DNA from: Sphingobacterium hotanense
GTDB taxonomy: Bacteria; Bacteroidota; Bacteroidia; Sphingobacteriales; Sphingobacteriaceae
Assembly (NCBI RefSeq): GCF_008274825.1
Contig: NZ_CP030848.1
Location: forward strand, 4,426,255-4,490,254
Length of the DNA: 64,000 nt
Direction of reading: 5' to 3'
A program made the translations under genes and the position numbers. A model generated the notes under the pieces. The model ran no database searches. It was given only the letters and a program-made list of their open reading frames with translations, and was not told the origin of the DNA. This document shows, piece after piece, positions 33,642 to 42,940 of this stretch. Each line of letters opens with the position of its first letter. The first letter of the stretch is position 1.

Positions 33642-34297
33642 TCTAATGCAGTATGGATAAACTGCTTGAAGGGAATCATGCTTTCGTATGATTTGATCAC
33701 GATATCTAGGGCTTTGTTAGATTCCATGTCTTTGCGACTGATATTCTTGGATAGAATAAAACTGCGGTGTTTTAGTATGTCAATATGCTCGTGATCGGCA
33801 GCATAGCCCGCGGGTGGTCTGCTCAGCTTGTCTTCGCTCGACATGTTTTCAGGCTTCCAGCCGCCCTTTTCTAGCGATTCGAACAAATCCTTCGCGTTAT
33901 AATCAATCTCCTGTCTTATGGCTTCTAAGTGCTGTTTTTCGGGGCGCCAATAGCCAACAGCTAAGAAAGTGTCTTCGGGAGCAATATGTATATAATATTC
34001 CGGGCCCGCGAGCTTTCTTCCGTCTACGGAAATTCCGGCGGCAAACCAGGACTTATAAGGATCCTTATTCTTAGAAAAACGAACATCGCGGTAGATGCGG
34101 AACAAGCACTTCTTCGCCGAAATATCGGTATGTATATGGGGATCTAGATCGGCTAATCGTTGAATAATTGCCTCAATAAATTCAATGACATTGTTGTGTG
34201 CAGCATCGTATGCTGCCTTATGCTCTTGGAACCACTCTCTGTTGTTATTTTCCTTTAAGCTTACTAAGAAATCAAAGCTTGCCTTTTCGATTTTCAT
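33635..34297 (-). CDS. DUF2461 family protein
   Basis: 220 residues, cytoplasmic. The family pattern FDFLVSLKENNNREWFQEHK opens the protein, followed by FRIYRDVRFSKNKDPYKSWF and PEYYIHIAPEDTFLAVGYWR. The family (TIGR02453) is widespread with no assigned function. It lies 6 bases after cdsA on the same strand and overlaps the end of anmK by 7 bases on the other strand. Confidence 0.92.
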   Translation of the reverse strand: MKIEKASFDFLVSLKENNNREWFQEHKAAYDAAHNNVIEFIEAIIQRLADLDPHIHTDISAKKCLFRIYRDVRFSKNKDPYKSWFAAGISVDGRKLAGPEYYIHIAPEDTFLAVGYWRPEKQHLEAIRQEIDYNAKDLFESLEKGGWKPENMSSEDKLSRPPAGYAADHEHIDILKHRSFILSKNISRKDMESNKALDIVIKSYESMIPFKQFIHTALDQ

Positions 34298-34303
34298 GTG
34301 CGT

Positions 34304-35101
34304 CTAAATAAATAAGAGTAAGAGAAACACTAATGGTGCGGCAATTAAAAGTCCGTCGAAACGGTCTAAGAAGCCGCCATGGCCAGGGAGTATCTGTCCG
34401 GAATCCTTAATTCCGAGACTGCGCTTCAGCATGGATTCTACCAGGTCGCCCAGCGTACCGAATACCGAAATGATCAGCGCGACGCTCCCCCACTGCATCT
34501 TGGTCAAAGAACCAAAATACTGCTCCAGATTTAATGCGATCAGCACTGCCAATGCAACGCCTCCGATAAAGCCTTCCCAAGTTTTGTTCGGGCTAATACG
34601 TTCGAATAGTTTGGTCTTGCCAAAAGCTCTACCCGATAAATAGGCTCCTGTATCGTTTGCCCAAAGAATAATTAAGAACCCTAGAGGAATGTAGGGGTTG
34701 AAGCTTCCTTGAACAAAACCCAATGCGATAAAGAATAAAAAAGGTATTGCGCCATACCAAATTCCAAGATAAGTGTATGCAATATCATGAAAGGGCTTAT
34801 CTCGTTTTAAAAACAGAGAGGCAATGAAAATAAAGGAGAATAATGGTAAAATGAGCCATAGGTATTCTACATCAATTTGCCCCAATAGATATAAAGAAAC
34901 CAATAATGCCAATACTGCAGCAGTGCCCAGACCAAGCGCCATCAATGGTTTTGTTTCTTCTGTTCTGCAAATGACAAAGAATTCGCGTGCTGCAAACACC
35001 CCGATCAAACTAAAAAACGCCACGAAGACATACTGATTCAATAGGGTTGCTAACACCAACGCAATCACAAAAAAGAGTCCTGTTATTGCTCTAGTCTTCA
35101 T
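34304..35101 (-). CDS. cdsA: Phosphatidate cytidylyltransferase
   Basis: 265 residues with seven to eight transmembrane helices. The family signature near the C-terminus is intact (MLKRSLGIKDSGQILPGHGG, then FLDRFDGL). It makes CDP-diacylglycerol from phosphatidate and CTP in the inner membrane, a precursor of phosphatidylethanolamine and phosphatidylglycerol. Its 5' end overlaps the DUF2007 gene by 11 bases, and it is in one run with the CPBP protease and the DUF2461 gene. Confidence 0.95.
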   Translation of the reverse strand: MKTRAITGLFFVIALVLATLLNQYVFVAFFSLIGVFAAREFFVICRTEETKPLMALGLGTAAVLALLVSLYLLGQIDVEYLWLILPLFSFIFIASLFLKRDKPFHDIAYTYLGIWYGAIPFLFFIALGFVQGSFNPYIPLGFLIILWANDTGAYLSGRAFGKTKLFERISPNKTWEGFIGGVALAVLIALNLEQYFGSLTKMQWGSVALIISVFGTLGDLVESMLKRSLGIKDSGQILPGHGGFLDRFDGLLIAAPLVFLLLLFI

Positions 35102-35318
35102 TGCTTAGTAATTCTTCATCGTTAAAACTATCCATAAGTGCTGTCGCTTCCAAGGTATGCTCATTATCTACATAGAGTTCTACCAATCCAAAATGATAGG
35201 AAGAATCTTGCTTATTTAATACCACAGCGGGGATATTGTTTTCTACCAACATCTGTTTTACGATTTCCGCCTGCAGCGGATTCGTAAAAACTTTTACTTT
35301 AGTCCAATTCGGATTCAT
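35091..35318 (-). CDS. DUF2007 small protein (PII-like fold, putative signal transduction)
   Basis: 75 residues. The pattern VKVFTNPLQAEIVKQMLVEN then NIPAVVLNKQD and LYVDNEHTLEATALMD matches DUF2007, a ferredoxin-like fold proposed to have a signalling role. It overlaps both neighbours: 20 bases with the CPBP protease gene upstream and 11 with cdsA downstream. This indicates coupled translation of all three. Confidence 0.88.
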   Translation of the reverse strand: MNPNWTKVKVFTNPLQAEIVKQMLVENNIPAVVLNKQDSSYHFGLVELYVDNEHTLEATALMDSFNDEELLSNED

Positions 35319-36228
35319 CTAATCTTTTTAGTTCTTGTGACTTTTTATAAAAATAGTAACCGATCAATAAGGCCGCGATAAAGCTCGTGAAGTATATGAT
35401 CGGTGAATAAACGTCTGCAGATTGCAGGTCGTCGTATGTCTTTCCTTGTTTATGGAAGGTATAGGCAATGATGGTTACTGTGGCATTATTCACGAAATGG
35501 GCAAATACCGGAACCCATATATTTTTGGTCCACACAAAGGCATATCCGAATATCAATCCGAGGATCATCCGTGGGAAAAAACCAAAGAACTGAACGTGGA
35601 TCGCTGAGAAGATAATTGCGGTGATCCAGATGGCGGCATGTTGGTTGTCGAATATTCGATAACAGATATTCTGTAAGGCTCCGCGGAAAAAAAACTCCTC
35701 CACAATGGCGGGTATTACAGCCATAACCAAGATATTGACCATTAACCATTTCGGGCTATCGACCATGACCAAGCTCTTGGTCAGGTCTGCCATCGCATCT
35801 TCTTGCGTGCGCATCCAGGTTTCAATGCCGACAAGACTCTCCGGCAAGCTCATTTCCATATTCCATCGGCTGATGAGTTCCATAATCGGACTTGCCGCTA
35901 AAAGGAAAAGAAAGCTTAATCCGAGAAATAGATTCAATCGGCTATTTCTGGAAGGAAAGTAATCGAACTGTTCTCTTTCTAGCCGTTGCAATAGCACCGC
36001 AGGAAAGAGGAAGGTGCCTAAGCTGCTACTTGCTAATAGCAGGTAGAGCAAACTACGGTTGGATTCAGCTAAACTAAGTGGGTTACCGAGCGAAGTGATA
36101 TCAAATTTTCCGGAGAATAGGGCAAAAAGGACAATGACAACGATCTGCGAAGCTAATGCTCCTACAAAGGTAAAGCCTAGCAAGGTCACTAGGGAAAGCC
36201 ATGGCGAATGTGGTTTGGCGGCGTTCAT
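35299..36228 (-). CDS. CPBP-family intramembrane metalloprotease
   Basis: 309 residues with about eight transmembrane segments. The CPBP/Abi catalytic motif is IVEEFFFRGALQN (EExxxR) in about residues 190-202, followed by the second site IIFSAIHVQFFGF. Bacterial members are membrane proteases related to CAAX prenyl proteases; the substrate is unknown. A long soluble loop with WNMEMSLPESLVG stands between TM3 and TM4. First gene of a run with DUF2007, cdsA and DUF2461. Confidence 0.9.
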   Translation of the reverse strand: MNAAKPHSPWLSLVTLLGFTFVGALASQIVVIVLFALFSGKFDITSLGNPLSLAESNRSLLYLLLASSSLGTFLFPAVLLQRLEREQFDYFPSRNSRLNLFLGLSFLFLLAASPIMELISRWNMEMSLPESLVGIETWMRTQEDAMADLTKSLVMVDSPKWLMVNILVMAVIPAIVEEFFFRGALQNICYRIFDNQHAAIWITAIIFSAIHVQFFGFFPRMILGLIFGYAFVWTKNIWVPVFAHFVNNATVTIIAYTFHKQGKTYDDLQSADVYSPIIYFTSFIAALLIGYYFYKKSQELKRLDESELD

Positions 36229-36242
36229 ATACTTATTGCTAC

Positions 36243-36956
36243 TTAGAAAGTACAGCCATCAGGTCCGCAGCTTGCATCACCATCCTGGTCATTTAACATT
36301 TGGATTCCTGGGTTATTGGCTTTCCATTCGCTGAAGCTTTTCTCAAGCACTTCAACGAAGGACGCAACGGGCTGTGCTCCGGAAACTGCATATTTACGGT
36401 CGAAAAGGTAAAACGGTACCCCGCGAATACCGATGTGTTGCGCCTCTTTGATGTCTTGTTTTACTGCGTATGCATATTGCTCTGAGCTTAGTGCATCTTT
36501 AATTTCTTCTGCTGAGAAACCTAATGACTCGCCGACTTGTAGTAAAACATCGTCATTTTCGATATTTAATCCAGAAACAAAATGAGCCCCGAAAAGACGT
36601 TCTTTCATATCACTAGCTTTCCCTTTATTTTCGGCAAAGTGGATTAAGATATGTGACTTAAATGTATTTGCAGGGATATTGCTGTCGAAATCTATAGTAA
36701 GACCAGTTTCCTTAGCCATTTTGACAACATGAGAGGTCATTTCTTTGGCCTGTTCTATCGGCATCCCTTTTGATTTACTCAGCATAGAATACACCGTTTC
36801 TCCGGGTGTAAAGTGAGTTTCTGGGTTTAATTGATAGCTTTTATAGGCTACTTTTATTTGATTTGCAAAATCAACAGAAGCTAAAGCTTTTTCAAAATGA
36901 TGCTTCCCAATATAACAAAAGGGGCACATGATATCCGACCAAATTTCTATAAGCAT
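36243..36956 (-). CDS. DsbA-family oxidoreductase (FrnE-like)
   Basis: 237 residues, no signal peptide, so cytoplasmic. The active site is WSDIMCPFCYIGK (CPFC near residue 12), with a helical insert and the cis-proline region GIRGVPFYLFDRKYAV. This is the FrnE subgroup of DsbA-like proteins, implicated in oxidative-stress resistance in some bacteria. The C-terminus ends DQDGDASCGPDGCTF with an extra CxxxxC. ATG 36956 is chosen over an in-frame TTG two codons upstream, which lies in the promoter box. Confidence 0.9.
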   Translation of the reverse strand: MLIEIWSDIMCPFCYIGKHHFEKALASVDFANQIKVAYKSYQLNPETHFTPGETVYSMLSKSKGMPIEQAKEMTSHVVKMAKETGLTIDFDSNIPANTFKSHILIHFAENKGKASDMKERLFGAHFVSGLNIENDDVLLQVGESLGFSAEEIKDALSSEQYAYAVKQDIKEAQHIGIRGVPFYLFDRKYAVSGAQPVASFVEVLEKSFSEWKANNPGIQMLNDQDGDASCGPDGCTF

Positions 36957-36959
36957 AGT

Positions 36960-36990
36960 CAAAAATACTGTTTTAATGGCATTAAACGAA
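36960..36990 (-). promoter_or_regulatory. Promoter of the FrnE-like gene
   Basis: TTCG (36987-36990), 19 bases, TATTTTTG (36960-36967) on the minus strand, only 3 bases before the ATG, so the transcript should be essentially leaderless. It overlaps the terminator of the upstream S41 gene. Confidence 0.6.
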
Positions 36991-37017
36991 AAAGCCCCAG
37001 CTTTTTGCCGGGGCTTT
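36988..37017 (-). terminator. Terminator of the tricorn-like protease gene
   Basis: An 11-bp stem (36991-37001 with 37007-37017), loop of five, with a pair that is G-U on the minus strand, then TTTTTC on minus. It begins 5 bases past the stop. Confidence 0.82.
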
Positions 37018-37021
37018 CCAT

Positions 37022-40000
37022 TTAGTTTACACGGATTGGATCCGCTGGTTTCTTGAGTTCTTTATATGGATAGGTTTTCATTTCCTCTAATAACAGCTGT
37101 ACGGTGCGTTCTAACTGCGGATCTCTTCCTTCCAATAGGTCTTTAGGCATTTGCTCGACAAAGATGTCTGGAGCCACCCCTTCGTTTTCTATGATGTAAT
37201 TTCCATTTAAGTCGAAAACACCAAAGTTAGGCGAGGTAACACTTCCACCATCTAGTAGCGGAGGGTATCCGGAGATACCAACTAGGATTCCCATGGTTGT
37301 GCGTCCCACTAGTTTACCTAAGTTTTTGAAACGGAACATGTATGGCATCATATCACCACCAGACCCCGCATTTTCATTGATGAGCATGGCTTTCGGACCG
37401 AAAATACCGTTGCCCGGTGTCGTAAAGCTCTTTCCGTCGCGAATTCCCCAACCGGCAATCAGCTCACGTGATAATAGGTCGATGACATAATCGGCTACCG
37501 ATCCGCCCCCATTATTACGTTCGTCGAGTAGCAGGGCTTTTTTGTCCATTTGCGAGAAATAATAACGGTTGAAGGAAGTGTATCCTTCTCTTCCGGTATT
37601 CGGCATATAAACGTAAGCTATTTGCCCATTGCTTAACTCATCTACTTTCTTTCTATTGCGCTCTACCCAATGTTGTCTGCGCAAGGCGACCTCATTCGAG
37701 AAGGAAATAGGGCGTACAATAACGTCTTTAGCTCCTGATAGGCTAGGTTTGTCATTCACCTTTAAATAGATCTGCTTGCCTACAGTAAAATCAAACAGGC
37801 TATAGATATCGATATCCGAAGTCAGTTCTTTGCCATTTACCGCAAGAATATACATGCCTTCGCGAATATTTAAACCCGGTTCTGCCAACGGTGCTTTAAA
37901 CTCAGGGTTCCAGTCCATACGGTTGTAGATACGTTTGATTTTATATCTATTGTTTTCGATCGCATAATCTGCGCCTAAAACTCCCGCAGACACGGATGGT
38001 GCCGAAGGCTCATCGCCAGGCATAATGTAATTATGTCCTACGACCATCTCGCCCATCATTTCATTCAATAGGTATCCTAGGTCGGAACGGTGATTTACAT
38101 AAGGCAGGAATTTCTCATATTTCGCTTTCACAGCATTCCAATCCACGCCGTGCATATTCTCTACATAGAAGAACTCCTTCTGCATCGCCCAAACCTCGTT
38201 GAAAATCTGATTCCATTCGGCAGCAGGATCTACTTGAAGCTTGATATTCTCCATCTTCAATTTGCCTGATTCGCCAGCAGGTTTATGGCCGGCATTGACG
38301 ATATAATATCCCTGGCGGGTGCTATATAGCATTTGCTTTCCATCAGCAGATACCGCATAGCTTCCTAGTTTATCTACCAACGTTTTCTCTTCTAATTTGT
38401 TGAGATCAAATGCTATTAAACTTCCGTTTCGAACGTATAAGAGTGTGTTTTCTACATTTCCATTGAAGTTGTAAGCGCCTGCAGGAATTGGGAGTGCAAT
38501 GATTCTGTTGTTGATGTTCGCATAATCCACTTTAACGGGCTTCACTTTATCAGTCGCCTTGTCTTCAGTTTTTGACTTGTCGGTTGACTCTTTCTTGCTA
38601 CCCTTCTTCTTAGCTGTTTCTTTCTCCTTCTTATCTTCTTCTTTCACTGGCACATCGGTTTTTACCGTCTCCTCATCACTTTCATTTTTAAAGATAGAAG
38701 GGCTGTCGCTGGAAAGGATAAAAGCATACGCATTATATTCTGGCCGACGATCGTAGGCCGTCATGTGAAGACCACTATTCGTTAAACCGATGTTCGTACT
38801 TGCATTAAAGACTAAGTATTTGCCGTCGCGAGTAAAGGTAGGCTGGCTCACAGCACTCATACCATCAGTTATTTGCTGCGATTGCTTGCTATCTAAATGA
38901 TAGATGAATATTGCATTGACGCCATTATTCAAGACTTTGCTATACGCGATAAGTTTGGAATCAAAAGACCAACTAGGTTGGAAAGGATTGTAGCTTCTGC
39001 CGGTATGAGAACCCAAATAATCGTCTGCAATCTTCGTAATTTGCTTAGAGTCGATATCCACATAATACAAGTTCAGATGCGCGTCATTGAAGAACAGCTT
39101 CTTACTATCGGGAGACCAAACGGGCTGAAAATAGAAGTTTGAATCGCCTAGTTTGATATAAGTTGGCTCGTCCATGGCCTTCTGATCGCGAAGCACAAGT
39201 TCGTAGCGACCGTTCTTATCAGAAAGGTAGGATATCCACTTTCCATTCGGCGACCATGCAGGATATCGCTCATGAGAGCCCGGTGAATTAGAAATGTTCC
39301 GAGCATCACCCTTTTCTTTAGGCACGGTGAAGATCTCGCCTCTGGATTCGAATAATGCGCGCTGACCCGTCGGTGAAATATTCCAGCCGCGGATAGCATT
39401 GTTCATTTCAACGTAATGTGGTCGTTTATAAACAGCATCAGCGTTTAATTGTATAGCAAGAGATTGGTTTTCTTTAGTGCTTGTATTCAACAGATGTATT
39501 TTGCCGGCTTGCTCAAAAACGAGTTCATTGCCCCTGCCCTGTAATGTGCGGACATCGTAATCTGTAAAGCTAGTTAATTTCTCAACCTTCTTAGTTTTGA
39601 CATCGTAGCTGAATATGTTGACGATTTTATCGCGATCAGATAGAAAATACACCTTATCACCCATCCAGATCGGTTTAACATCATTACATCTTTCGCCCGG
39701 AACAACCTGAATGTCCTTTGTTTTAGTATCAAAGATCCAAATGGATGGCATGCCTCCACCTCTATAGCGCTTGAAAGCCACAGCATCACGCTCTGTAGGG
39801 TCGGTATTTTTGATATAAGCCCAATAACGTCCATCCGGAGAAGGAGCGCCTTGAGAAGCCTCCGGCATCATTAAAGGTAGATCCAATGCTCCATCCAATT
39901 TAGATTTATACAACCGGCTGCCTAAAGAATAGTCAAACTCTCTAGCCGTCGTGAAATAAACCTCATCGTTAGATAACCAACCCCGAACCACATCAGCAGA

Positions 40001-40321
40001 CGGATGGCTAGTAATCCTTTTCGGTTCGCCACCATGTATGGAAATAACATATACATCGGTATTCCCGTCATAGTTCCCTGTAAAGGCAATCTGGCTACCA
40101 TCTGGCGAGAAAATAGGATTTCGCTCGACCGCAGGGTTGACAGTTAAGCGTCTCGGATGTTGACCGTTTTTCTCAGCAATCCAAATATCACCACCATAAA
40201 CGAAGGCTACATGTTGATCGCTGATTGTGGGATGTCGTAATAGAAGAGTTTCGTTTGTCGATTGAGCAAAACTAATCTGACTTGCTGACAAGGCAAGCAG
40301 AGTGAATAGATTCTTTAGCAT
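37022..40321 (-). CDS. Tricorn-like S41 protease with WD40/TolB-type propellers
   Basis: 1099 residues, signal peptide MLKNLFTLLALSASQISFAQ. Two propeller regions follow, with repeated PDGSQIAFTGNYDG, SPNGKWISYLSDK and SPDSKKLFFND-type blades (about residues 30-540). A highly charged linker of about 50 residues with KEEDKKEKETAKKKGSKKES comes next, then further blades, a PDZ-like region (GMYILAVNGKELTS) and the S41 protease domain. The nucleophile Ser is in NENAGSGGDMM and the oxyanion region in DERNNGGG. This is the layout of tricorn peptidase, which degrades oligopeptides; the signal peptide places this one in the periplasm. Single-gene unit. Confidence 0.92.
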   Translation of the reverse strand: MLKNLFTLLALSASQISFAQSTNETLLLRHPTISDQHVAFVYGGDIWIAEKNGQHPRRLTVNPAVERNPIFSPDGSQIAFTGNYDGNTDVYVISIHGGEPKRITSHPSADVVRGWLSNDEVYFTTAREFDYSLGSRLYKSKLDGALDLPLMMPEASQGAPSPDGRYWAYIKNTDPTERDAVAFKRYRGGGMPSIWIFDTKTKDIQVVPGERCNDVKPIWMGDKVYFLSDRDKIVNIFSYDVKTKKVEKLTSFTDYDVRTLQGRGNELVFEQAGKIHLLNTSTKENQSLAIQLNADAVYKRPHYVEMNNAIRGWNISPTGQRALFESRGEIFTVPKEKGDARNISNSPGSHERYPAWSPNGKWISYLSDKNGRYELVLRDQKAMDEPTYIKLGDSNFYFQPVWSPDSKKLFFNDAHLNLYYVDIDSKQITKIADDYLGSHTGRSYNPFQPSWSFDSKLIAYSKVLNNGVNAIFIYHLDSKQSQQITDGMSAVSQPTFTRDGKYLVFNASTNIGLTNSGLHMTAYDRRPEYNAYAFILSSDSPSIFKNESDEETVKTDVPVKEEDKKEKETAKKKGSKKESTDKSKTEDKATDKVKPVKVDYANINNRIIALPIPAGAYNFNGNVENTLLYVRNGSLIAFDLNKLEEKTLVDKLGSYAVSADGKQMLYSTRQGYYIVNAGHKPAGESGKLKMENIKLQVDPAAEWNQIFNEVWAMQKEFFYVENMHGVDWNAVKAKYEKFLPYVNHRSDLGYLLNEMMGEMVVGHNYIMPGDEPSAPSVSAGVLGADYAIENNRYKIKRIYNRMDWNPEFKAPLAEPGLNIREGMYILAVNGKELTSDIDIYSLFDFTVGKQIYLKVNDKPSLSGAKDVIVRPISFSNEVALRRQHWVERNRKKVDELSNGQIAYVYMPNTGREGYTSFNRYYFSQMDKKALLLDERNNGGGSVADYVIDLLSRELIAGWGIRDGKSFTTPGNGIFGPKAMLINENAGSGGDMMPYMFRFKNLGKLVGRTTMGILVGISGYPPLLDGGSVTSPNFGVFDLNGNYIIENEGVAPDIFVEQMPKDLLEGRDPQLERTVQLLLEEMKTYPYKELKKPADPIRVN

Positions 40322-40488
40322 ATATTCAATTGGTAGTCAAAAATTGGGTTAAAAATTTCTCTAATATAAACTTATTTTTTCTGAAAGTATCTGTGAGCAA
40401 GCGCAATCAAGAAACTTCATCGCTCATTATATCGCAAAGAAACCAAAAAGGTTGTTACAACAATCCGCATATCGAACATGTTACAACA

Positions 40489-40516
40489 CAAAAAAAGCCA
40501 GACAATGTCCGGCTTT
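40489..40516 (-). terminator. Terminator of the NIF3/zinc-ribbon run
   Basis: Stem AAAGCCGGACA/TGTCTGGCTTT (one G-U pair) on the minus strand followed by TTTT, about 25 bases after the zinc-ribbon stop. Confidence 0.78.
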
Positions 40517-40541
40517 GCAATATTTTAATTTAAATAAGGTA

Positions 40542-41279
40542 CTAACCTTCTCCGTTAGCAATTTCTTCATCAACCAAAATACGACCACAGTGCTCGCAAA
40601 TGATGATTTTCTTACGCTGACGAATCTCTGATTGCAATTGAGGTGGAATCTTGTTGTGACATCCTGAACAGCTATCACGCTCAATGAAAACAACTGCTAG
40701 TCCGTTGCGGAAAGAGTTACGAAGTTTGTTCGTTACTTTCAATAAGCGGTCTTCAATGTTCTTTTCAGCAGCTTGAACTTCAGCAAATAACTGATCTTCT
40801 TCTTTCTGAGTTTCAGAAGTAATGGTATCTAGTTCTTGTTTTTTCGCATCCAATTCCCCTTTGCTGAACTCTACGTTTTTCAAAGTAGCATCGTAAGATT
40901 CAGTTTTGTTCTTGATTTCGAACTCCGCTTCACGAATACGCTTTTCACAAACTTGAATTTCTAATCCTTGGATTTCAATCTCCTTAGAGATTGCGTCATA
41001 TTCACGATTGTTTTTTACTTCGTTCAGTTGCGCTTCATATTTCTTGATCGCTGCTTGCGAATCTTTGATCATATTCTTGCGCTTCACAATTGAATCCTCT
41101 AATTCGTCTAATTCATTACGAATTTTTTCAATACGTGTATCTAGACCCGCGATTTCGTCTTCTAGGTCAGCTACCTCAATAGGTAACTCGCCACGTACTT
41201 GGCGAATTTTATCGATTTGGGTTTGAACTGATTGCCAAGCCCACAATGCTTTTAGTTTTTGTTCTACGGTTTGTTCCAT
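40542..41279 (-). CDS. Coiled-coil protein with C-terminal C4 zinc ribbon (CdsZ/zf-RING_7 type)
   Basis: 245 residues: a long coiled coil (about residues 20-185, repeated KxEELE-type heptads with IKKYEAQLNEVKNNREYDAI) and a C-terminal zinc ribbon with CSGCHNKIPP and CEHCGRIL (two CxxC pairs). This matches the widespread C4-type zinc-ribbon protein often next to NIF3/DUF34 genes, as here. The ATG overlaps the NIF3 stop (TAATG at 41277-41281 on the minus strand). Function unresolved; nucleic-acid association is proposed for the family. Confidence 0.9.
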   Translation of the reverse strand: MEQTVEQKLKALWAWQSVQTQIDKIRQVRGELPIEVADLEDEIAGLDTRIEKIRNELDELEDSIVKRKNMIKDSQAAIKKYEAQLNEVKNNREYDAISKEIEIQGLEIQVCEKRIREAEFEIKNKTESYDATLKNVEFSKGELDAKKQELDTITSETQKEEDQLFAEVQAAEKNIEDRLLKVTNKLRNSFRNGLAVVFIERDSCSGCHNKIPPQLQSEIRQRKKIIICEHCGRILVDEEIANGEG

Positions 41280-42376
41280 TAACTGTAGTATTTTATTGGA
41301 TTTGTGTCTATTTCCGTCAATAGGACAGCAAAGTTAGCAAATTTTTTCCGAATTATATCCAATAATAATTCTTGTGTAAATTGTTCACTTTCAAAATGTC
41401 CAATATCGGCGATTACTATTTTACCTTCTGCATCAAAAAACTCATGATATTTATAATCTGCTGTGATAAAGATATCAGCGCCCGAACGTATGGCGTCATT
41501 TAATAAGAAGCCGCCGGCACCTCCACAGAGTGCTACTCGGCTGATATTCTTTCCTTGAGTTGCTGTATGTCGTATGACTTGCAAATTGAATTTATCTTTC
41601 AGATAAGCCAAGAAATCTCGCTCACTCATCGGGTGTGCTAAGTTACCGATTGCTCCCGATCCGACGTAAGAGTGCGTATTTTCCAAGTTAATGATATGAT
41701 AAGCCACTTCTTCATAAGGATGCGAAGCAAACATCGCTACTAGTATCTGGCGTTCAAGCTGCACAGGGAAAATTACTTCAATTTTCGTTTCCTCAACGCG
41801 TTCCTGCGAACCTACCTCCCCTATAGTAGGGTTGGCTCCTTCTAATGGTCTGAATGTTCCATAACCTGCAGTATTATAACTACATTGGTCGTAATCTCCT
41901 ATGTGCCCTGCACCGGCTTCGAAGATAGCCTCTCTCACGGCATCGACATCTGCTCTGGGAACGTAGACCACTAATTTTTTCAAAAGACCTGCTTTTGGTC
42001 TCAACACCGCCTGATTCTGAAGACCTAATCGATCTGCCATCATCGAGCTTACCCCACCTTCAATATTATCCAGGTTCGTGTGGATAGCGTATAAGGCGAT
42101 ATTATTCTTAATTGCTTTAATTACCGTTCGCTCGACATAGTTTTTACCAGTTAGTTTCTTCAATCCAGAGAAGACGATGGGATGATGGGATATGATCAAA
42201 CCACATCCTTTTGCAATTGCATCATCGACAACAGCTTCTGTACAATCTAGTGAAATTAATGCTTTATCAATTTCCTGCTCTGGGTTTCCGACGATAAGGC
42301 CAGAATTATCATAACTCTCTTGATAATTCAAAGGAGCAATTTGCTCCAAATAGGATGTAATATCTTTAATTTTCAT
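41279..42376 (-). CDS. NIF3-like dinuclear metal-binding protein (DUF34)
   Basis: 365 residues, the long form with an inserted PII-like domain (about residues 125-235, LKKLVVYVPRADVDAVREAI to FPVQLERQILVAM). Metal ligands are GLIISHHPIVF, ALYAIHTNLDN and, near the end, ADIGHFESEQF. YbgI/NIF3 proteins are hexamers with two metals; proposed roles include GTP cyclohydrolase-like or metal-insertase activity, not settled. Overlaps its downstream zinc-ribbon partner by a base and its upstream membrane gene by 11 bases. Confidence 0.93.
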   Translation of the reverse strand: MKIKDITSYLEQIAPLNYQESYDNSGLIVGNPEQEIDKALISLDCTEAVVDDAIAKGCGLIISHHPIVFSGLKKLTGKNYVERTVIKAIKNNIALYAIHTNLDNIEGGVSSMMADRLGLQNQAVLRPKAGLLKKLVVYVPRADVDAVREAIFEAGAGHIGDYDQCSYNTAGYGTFRPLEGANPTIGEVGSQERVEETKIEVIFPVQLERQILVAMFASHPYEEVAYHIINLENTHSYVGSGAIGNLAHPMSERDFLAYLKDKFNLQVIRHTATQGKNISRVALCGGAGGFLLNDAIRSGADIFITADYKYHEFFDAEGKIVIADIGHFESEQFTQELLLDIIRKKFANFAVLLTEIDTNPIKYYS

Positions 42377-42851
42377 CTTCCGTCTGATTATTTAATTGCT
42401 GTTCCTTCCATTTATCATGCGCAAGCAATAGCGATCTATACTGATTGATTTTGAACCAATAAGTAACGAAATAGACCAGGCTCACAATCATGCTCAACAT
42501 TTTCCAAAAAATAGGAAAAGGGAGATTGTATATTAGAAAAGACCATGCAAAGGTCATTCCAGCGCCCATAGAAGGGTTTTCTTCTACGGCAATCTTACGA
42601 TCATAAAACTCATTATTAAGGGAATAGGATAAACGCCGAGCCACTTCGAAGTTCCAATATATATTGAAGAATGGTATCACTAGAAACCATGCCTGATTTG
42701 GAAGAATAGCTTGATTCTCTTTAGAAATGAGCTTAAGGGTATTTCTGACGGTATTGGCGAATAGTATCCAAACCAATAAGATAAGGATAAAGAAAATGAT
42801 CGCTAAACGTTGAAAATCTGCTAAAACTTCAGGGGATAATATTTCGGGCAT
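42366..42851 (-). CDS. Membrane protein of unknown function
   Basis: 161 residues with three to four transmembrane segments (about 12-32, 50-68, 95-115, 112-132) and a charged C-terminal tail (KWKEQQLNNQTEDEN). It contains the pattern PNQAWFLVIPFFNIYWNFEV, a PxxxWxxxxPxxNIYW motif seen in DUF4328-like and other small membrane proteins. I cannot name it more closely. First gene of a run with NIF3 and the zinc-ribbon protein (11-base overlap). Confidence 0.8.
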   Translation of the reverse strand: MPEILSPEVLADFQRLAIIFFILILLVWILFANTVRNTLKLISKENQAILPNQAWFLVIPFFNIYWNFEVARRLSYSLNNEFYDRKIAVEENPSMGAGMTFAWSFLIYNLPFPIFWKMLSMIVSLVYFVTYWFKINQYRSLLLAHDKWKEQQLNNQTEDEN

Positions 42852-42940
42852 TTATTTACTATTACTCAAATTGAAAATTGACTCCAATAAAGATACAAAA
42901 GATACCGTTAAATCGACTTTTATGGATGTACTTATTAAAA